From Actinacidiphila epipremni (GTDB taxonomy: Bacteria; Actinomycetota; Actinomycetes; Streptomycetales; Streptomycetaceae), in NCBI RefSeq assembly GCF_012034175.1, contig NZ_JAATEJ010000020.1, positions 62,001-126,000 of the forward strand: a stretch of DNA of 64,000 nt, in the 5' to 3' direction. The notes beneath the pieces were generated by a model. It had not been told where the DNA came from. It saw only the letters and a list, made by a program, of their open reading frames with translations, and made no database searches. A program made the position numbers and the translations under genes. This document shows positions 8,924 to 20,561 of this stretch, in pieces; the stretch's first letter is position 1; every line of letters begins with the position of its first letter.

Positions 8924-9676
8924 TCAGCCGTCCTTCTTCGCCGCGTCCCGCAGCTTCGCCGCCTGCTTCTGCGGGATCGCCGGCCGCAGCTGCGCCGGCT
9001 TGTGGTCGGCCCGCACCGTCTCGTACGCCGCCGTCGTGTCGCCGACCCGCAGCACCGTGACCAGCACCTCGCCCGCCGCGCCCTTCGCGGTGTCGCCGAT
9101 GACGTAGCTCACCGCCTGGTCGCCCAGGCCCGGCGCGGCCGTCGCGGGCCGCACCGTGAAGTGCGAGGTGACCCCGCCGCGTACCAGCGCGTACGTCCGG
9201 CACGTCTTCAGCGCCGCCGACAGCTCGTCCAGCACCTTCACCGCGTCGCCGACCTTGTAGGAGGCGATGACGGTCAGCGAGATCGCCTTGGCGCCCTTGT
9301 CCGGGTCCGTCGTGTCGGTGACCATCGCGCCGGTGTAGACCTGCCGCGGGTGCGCGGGCTGGCTGCTCCACTGGTCGACGACCGGCTGGCAGGCGGCCAC
9401 GTCCGCCTTCTGCGCGTCGCCGAGCAGCTGCTGCTTGCTGCCGGCCGGCAGCACCTGCACATGCGGCACGTCCTTCGACGTCAGCAGCGCCGCGGTCAGC
9501 TTGGCGGTGCTGACCGCGCCCGACGCCTTGATCGGCCCCGGCTCCTTCTTGCCGTCCCCGTCCCCGCTGCCGCCCCCGCCGCAGCCGGCCGCGAGCGCGA
9601 GGACGGGCAGCAGTGCGGCGGCGGCCACGACGGCGCGGCTACCGGCCGGTAGGCGATGGTGTGCACGTATCGGCAT
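8924..9676 (-). CDS. Putative lipoprotein (paralogue of 9903-10637)
   Basis: This 250-residue protein is probably exported and lipid-anchored. A positively charged start and hydrophobic stretch lead to a lipobox (LALAAGC, Cys near residue 32) and a Gly/Asp-rich tether. The mature part contains two Cys in positions shared with the neighbouring paralogue (ACQPVVDQWSS and LKTCRTY), which could form a disulfide, plus a conserved GDQAVSYVIGDT block. I do not recognise a named domain. It is followed by a 222-bp spacer with TCAACCGGCCG-type direct repeats near 8868-8928. Its place beside toxin/immunity genes may be coincidental. Confidence 0.75.
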   Translation of the reverse strand: MPIRAHHRLPAGSRAVVAAAALLPVLALAAGCGGGGSGDGDGKKEPGPIKASGAVSTAKLTAALLTSKDVPHVQVLPAGSKQQLLGDAQKADVAACQPVVDQWSSQPAHPRQVYTGAMVTDTTDPDKGAKAISLTVIASYKVGDAVKVLDELSAALKTCRTYALVRGGVTSHFTVRPATAAPGLGDQAVSYVIGDTAKGAAGEVLVTVLRVGDTTAAYETVRADHKPAQLRPAIPQKQAAKLRDAAKKDG

Positions 9677-9902
9677 CGATGCGTTCCCCTGGTGTCGTGA
9701 TCCGGCCCGTCCGGCGCCCGGCCCCCGTGCCGGCCCGGCCCCGGCGTCCCTGCGGGCGGCCCCGGCCGCGCGGGCGGCGGCCCGTTGCCGCGCGACTTTA
9801 CGGCACCCGGACCGCCCCTTCCGCTGTGGGGCTGCTCACACGCTCGCCCACGCCGGCTCGCAGCCGGCTCACGACCACCCCCTCAGCAGCCCACCCGCAG
9901 CG

Positions 9903-10637
9903 CTACTTACGGGCCGCCAGCGCCGCCTTCAGCTTGTCGTTCTGCTTGCGCGCCACCTCGACCGGCAGCGGCCCCGCCCCGCCCGCGGACTTCACCGACA
10001 CGTACGCCGTCACCGTGTCGCCGGTCTGCACCACGGTCAGCAGCGCCGCGCCCGTCTTCTTGTCGGCGGTGTCCGTCATCACCCACGACACCGCGTCGTC
10101 GCCCACCGGCACCGCCGGCCCCTTGGCGACGCTGAAAGGCGTCTTCGTGCCCGTGCTGTCGGTCGCCGTGAAGGCGGTGCAGCCGGCGACCGCGGACTTC
10201 ACCGACGCGATGACCTTCTTCGCGTCACCGGGCGCGTGGCTGGCCACCAGCATCTGGTTGATGACGTCCGGCGTCGCGCCCGCCGTCGCCGTCGTCTTGG
10301 CGAAGGCCGCGCCGACGAACGCCATGCGGTGGATCCTCGGGTTGCTGCTGGTCATGTCGGCGAGCGGCTGGCAGGCCGGCTTGTCCGCGGTGAGCGTCGA
10401 GGTGTCGGAGGTGTCCGCGGTCTGCGACGGCTGGACCGTCCAGCCGGGTACGTCGGTGTCGGTGACCAGTGCCTTGCTGAGCTGCTCGGTGGTCAGCGGG
10501 GCCTTGCCGGACAGCACGTTGGGCGTCCCGGAGTCGGGCTCGGGGGAGCCGCCGCCCGAGGAGCAGGCGGCGACGAGCAGCAGGGCGGGCAGCACGGCGG
10601 CTGCCAGGCGTAGCCGGGCGGTGTGCATCGAGGTCAC
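9903..10637 (-). CDS. Putative lipoprotein (paralogue of 8924-9676)
   Basis: This 244-residue putative lipoprotein has a signal segment RLRLAAAVLPALLLVAAC ending in a lipobox Cys, followed by a Ser/Gly linker. The mature region parallels its neighbour, with STLTADKPACQPLADMTSS, AVAGCTAF and GDDAVSWVMTDTA at equivalent places, so the pair arose by tandem duplication. The GTG at 10637 is preferred because CAGGGA lies upstream; the ATG at 10628 is a possible alternative. The gene is divergent from the YwqJ-type deaminase at 11000, with a shared 362-bp regulatory region. Function is unknown. Confidence 0.72.
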   Translation of the reverse strand: MTSMHTARLRLAAAVLPALLLVAACSSGGGSPEPDSGTPNVLSGKAPLTTEQLSKALVTDTDVPGWTVQPSQTADTSDTSTLTADKPACQPLADMTSSNPRIHRMAFVGAAFAKTTATAGATPDVINQMLVASHAPGDAKKVIASVKSAVAGCTAFTATDSTGTKTPFSVAKGPAVPVGDDAVSWVMTDTADKKTGAALLTVVQTGDTVTAYVSVKSAGGAGPLPVEVARKQNDKLKAALAARK

Positions 10638-10999
10638 GAGGTCACATTCCCTGGTTCGGCGGTGTGGGGGGACCCGCGTCGCTCCGCGGGCCGACTGCCG
10701 ATCCTCCCCGCCGGGACGGCCCCGCGTCCATGCCGCACCTGACGCTGTGTGCACCCTGTGCCCCACCTTCGCACGGTCCGGCCCGCTCCGTATGCGGCCG
10801 TATGCGGCGGTCGTGTGTTCGGTGTGTACGCACTGTGTTTCCCATGTCCGCATTCGGTCACCGGACGGTGACATGGCCCACACACAATGGGCACGCGGAC
10901 GCGTATCGCTTCCCCATCACGCGACCCGTTTGGCACTCTGATCGGCAACGGGGGGATCGCCCGCGCTCGCGCGGGCGGACGGAGGGACGCACGTAGAAC
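10638..10999. promoter_or_regulatory. Divergent promoter region, lipoprotein / deaminase
   Basis: This 362-bp spacer holds no gene. It is less GC-rich than its surroundings and carries several symmetric elements. The clearest is CCATGTC...GACATGG (10842-10848 / 10870-10876) enclosing GTCACC-GGAC-GGTGAC (10857-10872). Two adjacent copies of CGTATGCGGC lie near 10788-10807. These look like protein-binding sites between two divergent units. No regulator is identified. Confidence 0.5.
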
Positions 11000-11509
11000 A
11001 TGACAACTCACTTCCGGGCGACCGGAACCGCCGACCCCAGGGTGAACTGGGGAGCGCCGCGGCACACCGAGGGGCCGCCGCGGCTGCGGCACCGCAGGGA
11101 CGGCATCCTGCCCGCGGTCGCCGCCGCACTGTCCATCCGGGACGAGGTCCTGACCTGCACCGGAGCCAAGGGCGACCAGCCGCCCGCGCTGCACCCCATC
11201 GTGCAGGAGTTCCTCGACGCGCTGCCCGCCGTGCAGCGCGAGCGCTTCACCGGCCGGTGCGCGGAGCCGGTGCTGATCTCCCGCCACCTGGCCACCGTCG
11301 AGGCGCAGCGCGGCAAGCGGGCCGCCCGCCGCCCGCTGACCCAGGGCGAGGCGCGCAAGGCGCTGCGCGGCGCGAAACTGACGGCCCGCCGGATACGCGA
11401 GGACGGCGACCCGGCGCACGGCTCGTACGTACCGCCGTGCCGCTCGTGCGCGCCGCTGCTCGCGCACTTCGGGGTACGGGCGGTGGACCCGGCGGCGGGC
11501 GGCGAATGA
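11000..11509 (+). CDS. YwqJ-type nucleic-acid/nucleotide deaminase
   Basis: This is a 169-residue stand-alone cytoplasmic protein. It resembles the YwqJ-like deaminases that occur as C-terminal toxin domains of polymorphic toxins. The active-site pattern is complete: G-R-C87-A-E89 supplies a zinc ligand and the proton shuttle, and PPC147-R-S-C150 supplies the other two zinc ligands. The N-terminal region RRDGILPAVAAALS matches the first helix of that family. There is no secretion leader or LXG/WXG part, so it is not built as a delivered toxin. Its stop codon overlaps the start of the SUKH-3 gene (ATGA), so the two are translationally coupled. The substrate (free base, nucleotide or RNA/DNA) cannot be told from sequence. 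Confidence 0.78.
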   Translation: MTTHFRATGTADPRVNWGAPRHTEGPPRLRHRRDGILPAVAAALSIRDEVLTCTGAKGDQPPALHPIVQEFLDALPAVQRERFTGRCAEPVLISRHLATVEAQRGKRAARRPLTQGEARKALRGAKLTARRIREDGDPAHGSYVPPCRSCAPLLAHFGVRAVDPAAGGE

Positions 11510-12009
11510 GCACCCCCGCGGCGGCCAGCGCCCGCTTCCCCGCCCACGTCGACGCCGCGCTGCGGGCCGGCGGCTGGCAGCCGGGACGCTGGGACATCAA
11601 GCAGGCCGAGGAATGGGCCGACCTGCTGCGCGGCCATGTGTCGCCCGGCGGGCACCGCCACCGGGTCTTCCCCGCGGCCGTCGAGGCGTGGGCGGAGTTC
11701 GGGGGCCTGGCGTTCCCGGCCGCCGCCGGGCCCGGCCGGCACGCCGCGCCCAGCGCGGTGACCGTCGACCCGATGCTGGGCCTGCACATGGCCCGTACGT
11801 TCGGCGACCTCGGGCGGGCGCTGGAGACCGAGGTGAGCCCGCTCGGCGAGGAGCCCGGCTCCGGGGCGCTGCTCGCCATCGACGCCGAGGGCCGGGTCTA
11901 CACCGTCGACCACGCCGGCGACTGGTACGCCGGCCCCGACGTCGACCTCGCGCTCACCGCGCTGCTCGGCGGCGGGCGCACCGTACGCCTCACCCTCGCG
12001 ACGGACTGA
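11506..12009 (+). CDS. SUKH-3 immunity domain protein
   Basis: This 167-residue protein is a single SUKH-3 domain, recognised by LRAGGWQPGRWD, EAWAEFGGLAFP, a TFGDLGRALETEVSPLGEE block and DAEGRVYTVDHAGDWYAG. SUKH-family proteins bind and inhibit nuclease and deaminase toxins. Its start overlaps the stop of the YwqJ-type deaminase by four bases, the spacing expected for a toxin and cognate inhibitor made together. Inhibition of that particular deaminase is inferred from context. Downstream lies a 335-bp spacer. Confidence 0.78.
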   Translation: MSTPAAASARFPAHVDAALRAGGWQPGRWDIKQAEEWADLLRGHVSPGGHRHRVFPAAVEAWAEFGGLAFPAAAGPGRHAAPSAVTVDPMLGLHMARTFGDLGRALETEVSPLGEEPGSGALLAIDAEGRVYTVDHAGDWYAGPDVDLALTALLGGGRTVRLTLATD

Positions 12010-12344
12010 GCCCCGCGGGGCCGAGCCCTGCGTGCCGGCGGGCCTCGCGTGCCGGCGGGCCTCGCGTGCCGGCGGGCCTCGCGTGCCGCCGAGGTCCGCC
12101 GTGCCGCCCCTGACTCCGGTATGACCCGAGGCCCCGGGTCCCCTAGGGGGCGGCACCTACTTTTGGGGTGCCGCGGTTCGTACCGGCGGATGACGTTCCC
12201 GCCTTACCCGTTCCCTACCTTCGTAGTGCGGGGTGGGGATAGCCCCACCCGCGAGACGGAGACCTTCCCCATCGTGCGACGCGGCGGGTTCCCGCAGGCT
12301 GGTGTACACACAGCAGCCCGACACACGACGACGCAGGAGTGACA
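12010..12344. other. Intergenic region with 17-bp tandem repeat and ABC-exporter leader
   Basis: No gene is visible in these 335 bp. The left part holds 3.5 copies of a 17-bp repeat starting CGTGCCGGCG (12031 onward). The middle has a short hairpin, CGGCACC (12151-12157) with GGTGCCG (12167-12173), which could end transcription of the SUKH-3 unit. The right part must carry the promoter of the ABC exporter, but no convincing -35/-10 pair stands out. Confidence 0.5.
12031..12088. repeat. 17-bp tandem repeat, ~3.5 copies
   Basis: The unit CGTGCCGGCGGGCCTCG occurs three times without a mismatch (12031-12047, 12048-12064, 12065-12081), then once as a degraded partial copy. It starts about 20 bp after the SUKH-3 stop codon. 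Confidence 0.85.
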
Positions 12345-13133
12345 GTGACAACGGCAGTGACGATTCCCAGGTCCGGGGGCAACGGAGAACGGTCGGCTGT
12401 TGCCGCTGCGGGGCGCTCGGTGACGAAGGCGTACGGCTCGGGCGAGACCCGGGTGGTGGCCCTGGACGCGGTCGACGTGGACATCGCCCGCGGCAAGTTC
12501 ACCGCGATCATGGGGCCCTCCGGCTCCGGCAAGTCCACCCTCATGCACTGCCTGGCCGGTCTGGACACCGTGACCTCGGGCCGCATCTGGGTCGGCGACA
12601 GCGAGATCACCGGGATGAAGGACAAGAAGCTCACCCAGCTGCGCCGGGACAAGATCGGCTTCATCTTCCAGTCCTTCAACCTGCTGCCCACCCTCAACGC
12701 GGCGGAGAACATCACGCTCCCGATGGACATCGCGGGCCGCAAGGTCGACCGCGACTGGTTCGAGCGGGTCGTGGAGACCGTCGGCCTCGGCGGTCGGCTC
12801 AAGCACCGCCCGACCCAGCTGTCCGGCGGCCAGCAGCAGCGGGTCGCGGTCGCCCGGGCGCTCGCCGCCCGCCCCGAGATCATCTTCGGCGACGAGCCGA
12901 CCGGAAACCTCGACTCGCGCGCCGGCGCCGAAGTCCTCGGCTTCCTGCGCCGCTCGGTCGACGAGCTCGGCCAGACCATCGTCATGGTCACCCACGACCC
13001 GGTCGCCGCCTCCTACGCCGACCGCGTCCTCTACCTCGCCGACGGCCGGATCGTCGACGAGATGGCCAACCCCACCGCCGACTCCGTGCTGGAGCGCATG
13101 AAGTCCTTCGACGGCCGCGGGAGGACGTCGTGA
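12345..13133 (+). CDS. ABC transporter ATP-binding protein, MacB/LolD type
   Basis: This 262-residue nucleotide-binding subunit powers the FtsX-like permease encoded next to it. It has Walker A GPSGSGKST, Q-loop FIFQSFNLLPTLNAAEN, signature LSGGQQQRVAVARAL, Walker B EIIFGDEPTGNLDS and switch VTHD, all typical of the LolD/MacB/FtsE subfamily. GTG 12345 is chosen over GTG 12339 because the CAGGAG ribosome-binding site overlaps the upstream codon. The permease gene overlaps its stop (GTGA). Members of this family export lipids, peptides or antibiotics, or work mechanically; the substrate here is unknown. Confidence 0.93.
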   Translation: MTTAVTIPRSGGNGERSAVAAAGRSVTKAYGSGETRVVALDAVDVDIARGKFTAIMGPSGSGKSTLMHCLAGLDTVTSGRIWVGDSEITGMKDKKLTQLRRDKIGFIFQSFNLLPTLNAAENITLPMDIAGRKVDRDWFERVVETVGLGGRLKHRPTQLSGGQQQRVAVARALAARPEIIFGDEPTGNLDSRAGAEVLGFLRRSVDELGQTIVMVTHDPVAASYADRVLYLADGRIVDEMANPTADSVLERMKSFDGRGRTS

Positions 13134-15700
13134 CCGTCCTGAAGACCTCCGCGCGCAACTTCTTCGCGCACAAGGGCAGAATGGCCCTCTCGGCGATCGC
13201 CGTGCTGCTGTCGGTCGCCTTCGTCTGCGGCACCCTGGTGTTCACCGACACCATGACCGCCACCTTCGACAAGCTCTTCGGCTCCACCGCCTCCGACGTC
13301 ACCATCAGCGCCAAGAAGGTCGACGACCGGCAGGCCACCGGCATCCCGGACACCGTCCCGGCCTCGCTGCAGGGCAAGTTGCTGAAGGTCCCCGGCGTCG
13401 CCAAGTCCGACCCCGACGTCACCAGCCAGGACGTCACCGTCGCCGACTCCCACAACGAGAAGATCGGCTCGTCCTCCGGCGCCCCGACCATCGTCAGCAA
13501 CTGGGACCCGACCGAGACCAAGGCCGTCGAGCTGTCGTCCGGCCACCTGCCGCAGACCGCCACCGAGGCCGTCGTCGACGCGGACACCGCCAAGAAGAAG
13601 CACCTGGAGATCGGCCAGACGCTGCGCGTCATCGCCGCGCCCGGCGACTTCAACGTGACCATCTCCGGCATCGTCACCTTCAAGACCACCAACCCGGGCG
13701 CGGCCGTCGTCTACATCGACACCGCCACCGCCCAGGCCAAGCTGCTCGGCCGGACCGACGCGTACACCGGCTACGGCCTGACCGCCACCTCCGGCACCAC
13801 CGACGACCAGCTCAAGCAGAACGTGCGGGCGGCCATCGGCACCGGCTACACCGTCGACACCGCCGCCGAGACCAAGAAGAAGGACCAGGACGACCTCGGC
13901 GGGTTCCTGAACTTCATGAAGTACGCGATGCTCGGCTTCGCCGGGATCGCCGTCCTGGTCGGCATCTTCCTGATCGTCAACACCTTCTCCATGCTGGTCG
14001 CCCAGCGCACCCGGGAGATCGGCCTGATGCGGGCCCTCGGCTCCAGCCGCGGGCAGGTCAACCGGTCGGTGCTGGTCGAGGCGGTGCTGCTCGGCGTGAC
14101 CGGCTCGGTGCTCGGCATCGGCGGCGGCATCGGACTGGCCGTCGGGCTCATGCACCTCATGGGCAAGGTCGGCATGAAGCTCGACACCTCCGAGCTCACC
14201 ATCAAGGCCAGCACCCCGCTGGTGGGCCTGGCCATCGGCGTCATCGTCACGGTGGTCTCCGCCTACATCCCGGCCCGCCGGGCCGGCAAGATCTCCCCGA
14301 TGGCGGCGCTGCGCGACGCCGGCACCCCCGCCGACGCCCGGGCCGGCCGCATCCGCGCCGCGATCGGCGTCCTGGTCAGCGCCGCCGGCGTGCTCGCGCT
14401 GCTGGGCGCCTCGCAGGCCGACAAGGCGTCCTCGGGCGGCGGGCTGCTGGGCCTGGGCGTGCTGCTCACCCTGGTCGGCTTCGTGATCGTCGGCCCGCTG
14501 CTGGCCGGTGTGATCGTACGGGCGGTGAGCGCGGTCGTCCTGCGCTTCTTCGGCCCGATGGGACGCCTGGCCGAGCGCAACGCGCTGCGCAACCCGCGGC
14601 GTACCGGCGCGACCGCCTCCGCGCTGATGATCGGCCTGGCGCTGGTGGCCGGGATGTCGGTGGTCGGCTCCTCGATGGTCGCCTCCGCCGACGACCAGCT
14701 CGACTCCTCCGTCGGCGCGGACTTCATCGTCCAGGTCGGCAGCAACGGCGGGCAGCCGCTCACGCCGGCCGCGGAGAAGGCGCTCACCACGACCAAGGAC
14801 ATCGACCACTTCACGCACTACACGATCGTCAACGCCAAGCTCACCACCGCCTCCGGGGAGACGGTCAAGACGGACTTCAGCGCCGCCGACCCCACCTACC
14901 CGCAGGACCTGCGGCTGAAGACCACGCAGGGCAAGCTCGCGGACGCCTACGGCAAGGACGCGATCTCGGTGCCCGAGGGCTTCGCCAAGGACCACAAGCT
15001 GGCGCTCGGCGACGAGGTCACCGTCACGATGACCGGCGGCCGGCCCGCGCACCTGAAGATCGCCGCGATCACCAGTGACGACACGACGATCGAGCACGGG
15101 TCGATGTTCATGAACATCGCGACCGCCCGCACGTACCTCCCGGCCGACAAGATGCCCGGCGACTTCATGATGTTCGCCAAGGCGGTCGACGGCAAGGAGA
15201 AGGAGGCGTACGCCGGGCTCAAGGCATCGGTCAAGGACTACCCGCAGATCGACGTCCGCGACCAGACCGACTACAAGAAGCTGGTCCACGACCAGGTCAA
15301 CCAGCTGCTCTACCTCATCTACGCGCTGCTGGGCCTGGCGATCATCGTGGCCGTCCTCGGCGTGGTCAACACGCTCGCCCTCTCCGTGGTCGAGCGCACC
15401 CGGGAGATCGGCCTCATGCGGGCCATCGGCACCTCGCGGCGCCAGCTGCGCCGGATGATCCGCCTGGAGTCGGTCGTCATCGCCCTCTTCGGCGCGCTGA
15501 TCGGCCTCGCCCTCGGCCTCGGCTGGGGCGCCACGGGCCAGCGCGTCCTCGCCTCCGAGGGCCTGGGCGTCCTCCAGATCCCCTGGGCGACGATCGTCAC
15601 GGTCTTCATCGGCTCCGCGGTCGTCGGCCTCCTCGCCGCACTTCTGCCCGCCCTGCGGGCAGGCAGGATGAACGTCCTGAACGCGATCGCCACGGATTAG
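13130..15700 (+). CDS. ABC transporter permease, double FtsX/MacB type
   Basis: This 856-residue membrane protein partners the preceding ATPase. It contains two copies of the FtsX module, each with a large extracytoplasmic domain. Module one has an N-terminal helix (residues ~15-40), the extracellular domain, then three helices around residues 265-390 including QRTREIGLMRALGSSRGQV. Two further helices precede a second N-terminal helix (about 500-520), a second extracellular domain, and three last helices with VERTREIGLMRAIGTSRRQL. Both coupling motifs contain REIGLMRA. The GTG start overlaps the ATPase stop by four bases. A perfect hairpin follows at 15722. The mechanism is probably MacB-like, but there is no periplasmic adaptor gene, as expected in a Gram-positive. 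Confidence 0.9.
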   Translation: MTVLKTSARNFFAHKGRMALSAIAVLLSVAFVCGTLVFTDTMTATFDKLFGSTASDVTISAKKVDDRQATGIPDTVPASLQGKLLKVPGVAKSDPDVTSQDVTVADSHNEKIGSSSGAPTIVSNWDPTETKAVELSSGHLPQTATEAVVDADTAKKKHLEIGQTLRVIAAPGDFNVTISGIVTFKTTNPGAAVVYIDTATAQAKLLGRTDAYTGYGLTATSGTTDDQLKQNVRAAIGTGYTVDTAAETKKKDQDDLGGFLNFMKYAMLGFAGIAVLVGIFLIVNTFSMLVAQRTREIGLMRALGSSRGQVNRSVLVEAVLLGVTGSVLGIGGGIGLAVGLMHLMGKVGMKLDTSELTIKASTPLVGLAIGVIVTVVSAYIPARRAGKISPMAALRDAGTPADARAGRIRAAIGVLVSAAGVLALLGASQADKASSGGGLLGLGVLLTLVGFVIVGPLLAGVIVRAVSAVVLRFFGPMGRLAERNALRNPRRTGATASALMIGLALVAGMSVVGSSMVASADDQLDSSVGADFIVQVGSNGGQPLTPAAEKALTTTKDIDHFTHYTIVNAKLTTASGETVKTDFSAADPTYPQDLRLKTTQGKLADAYGKDAISVPEGFAKDHKLALGDEVTVTMTGGRPAHLKIAAITSDDTTIEHGSMFMNIATARTYLPADKMPGDFMMFAKAVDGKEKEAYAGLKASVKDYPQIDVRDQTDYKKLVHDQVNQLLYLIYALLGLAIIVAVLGVVNTLALSVVERTREIGLMRAIGTSRRQLRRMIRLESVVIALFGALIGLALGLGWGATGQRVLASEGLGVLQIPWATIVTVFIGSAVVGLLAALLPALRAGRMNVLNAIATD

Positions 15701-15721
15701 TCAGCGCCTATGCGCCCCTCC

Positions 15722-15759
15722 GGCGCCCCCGTGCCCTCCTACCCGGGCGCGGGGGCGCC
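15722..15759 (+). terminator. Hairpin terminator after ABC exporter
   Basis: A perfect 10-bp inverted repeat, GGCGCCCCCG (15722-15731) with CGGGGGCGCC (15750-15759), lies 21 bp after the permease stop. It has no U-tract, which is common for terminators in high-GC actinobacteria. Confidence 0.6.
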
Positions 15760-15971
15760 CTGCTGCCCGGACCTCGGGCCGCGGCGCGGAAAAGTGCCCC
15801 GCGGCGCAGCCGTGGCTCGGGTCGCGCGGAGCGGGAAGCGGTGTCGGAGCAGCCCGCGGCCGGAGGCCGTACGCTGGAGGAGCCCCGGCACGTGCGACGT
15901 GTCGGGCGATTGCGTTGCCCCGTGCGGCGGCGGCGCGCCCCCTCCTACGTACCCTCCGGGACGGAACCCTC

Positions 15972-19511
<3,540 letters not shown>

Positions 19512-19581
19512 GCGCTCCCGCGGGCCTCGTCCGTACGCGGGCGGTACGTCCCCGGCCGGCGGGCCGGGGGCGGCGCGCGGA

Positions 19582-19587
19582 TACAGT
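19582..19587 (+). promoter_or_regulatory. -10 box of a leaderless promoter (PD40 gene)
   Basis: TACAGT ends exactly 6 bases before the GTG at 19594, the spacing that puts the transcription start on the first base of the start codon. Confidence 0.5.
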
Positions 19588-19593
19588 GCGGGC

Positions 19594-20517
19594 GTGACGA
19601 TCACCGATGCGGGAACGAACGTACGGCCGCTGGCCCCCGGGCAGCGCGCCAGGCTGTGGGTCGGCGACATCGACGGCGGCCCGCCGCGGCTGGTGTACGA
19701 GACCGCGCACAGCGCCCTGGAGGCGCCGAACTGGTCCCCGGACGGCCGGTGGCTGGTCGTCAACCAGGACGGCCTGCTGCTGCGGCTGCCCGCCGGGGCG
19801 TCGTACGGCGACGGGACAGTCCCCGAGGCCATCGACACCGGCGGCATCACCGACGCCAACAACGACCACGTCCTTTCCCCGGACGGCGGCACCGTCTACC
19901 TCTCCGCCGGCGACGGGCACATCCACGCCGTGCCCTTCACCGGCGGCCCGGCCCGGCGCGTCACCAACGACCGCGGCCCCGGGCCCTTCCGGCACTTCCT
20001 GCACGGCGTCTCACCGGACGGGCTGACGCTGTCGTACGTCGGCGTCGAGCCGTACGGCGGCGACGAGTGGGGCTACCGCAACATCTTCACGCTGCCCTCG
20101 GCCGGCGGCCCGGACACCCGGCTGACCGACACCCCGGCTCCGGCGGACGGCCCGGAGTTCACCCCGGACGGCGAGTGGATCGTCTTCAACTCCGAGCACG
20201 GCGCCACCCTCCCCGGGCACGCCCAGGTCTTCCGGATGCGCCCCGACGGCTCCGAGCTCACACCGCTGACCTCGGACGACCGCGTCAACTGGTTCCCGCA
20301 CCCCTCACCCGACGGCCGGCACCTGCTCTACATCAGCTTCCCGCCCGGCACCGAGGGCCACCCCGCCGACCGTGACGTCGTCCTGCGCCTGCTGCCCCGG
20401 TCCGGCGGCACCCCGTGCGACCTCTACGCCTTCTTCGGCGGCCAGGGCAGCCTCAACGTCAACAGCTGGGCACCGGACAGCCGGCACTTCGCGTACGTGG
20501 ACTACCCGCTGGGGTGA
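19594..20517 (+). CDS. TolB-like PD40 beta-propeller protein
   Basis: This 307-residue protein is built of about six WD40-like (PD40) blades, each marked by motifs such as NWSPDGRWLVV, VLSPDGGTVYL, GVSPDGLTLSY, EFTPDGEWIVF, HPSPDGRHLLY and SWAPDSRHFAY. Unlike periplasmic TolB it has no signal peptide, so it is probably cytosolic. Proteins of this kind bind ligands or partners, and no catalytic residues are evident. The GTG start is preceded by TACAGT at leaderless spacing. It converges with the DUF2079 gene, 44 bp from its stop. Confidence 0.8.
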   Translation: MTITDAGTNVRPLAPGQRARLWVGDIDGGPPRLVYETAHSALEAPNWSPDGRWLVVNQDGLLLRLPAGASYGDGTVPEAIDTGGITDANNDHVLSPDGGTVYLSAGDGHIHAVPFTGGPARRVTNDRGPGPFRHFLHGVSPDGLTLSYVGVEPYGGDEWGYRNIFTLPSAGGPDTRLTDTPAPADGPEFTPDGEWIVFNSEHGATLPGHAQVFRMRPDGSELTPLTSDDRVNWFPHPSPDGRHLLYISFPPGTEGHPADRDVVLRLLPRSGGTPCDLYAFFGGQGSLNVNSWAPDSRHFAYVDYPLG

Positions 20518-20561
20518 GCGGGGGCTGCGGCAGCCCCCGCGCCGTGCCCGCGGCCCCCCGG

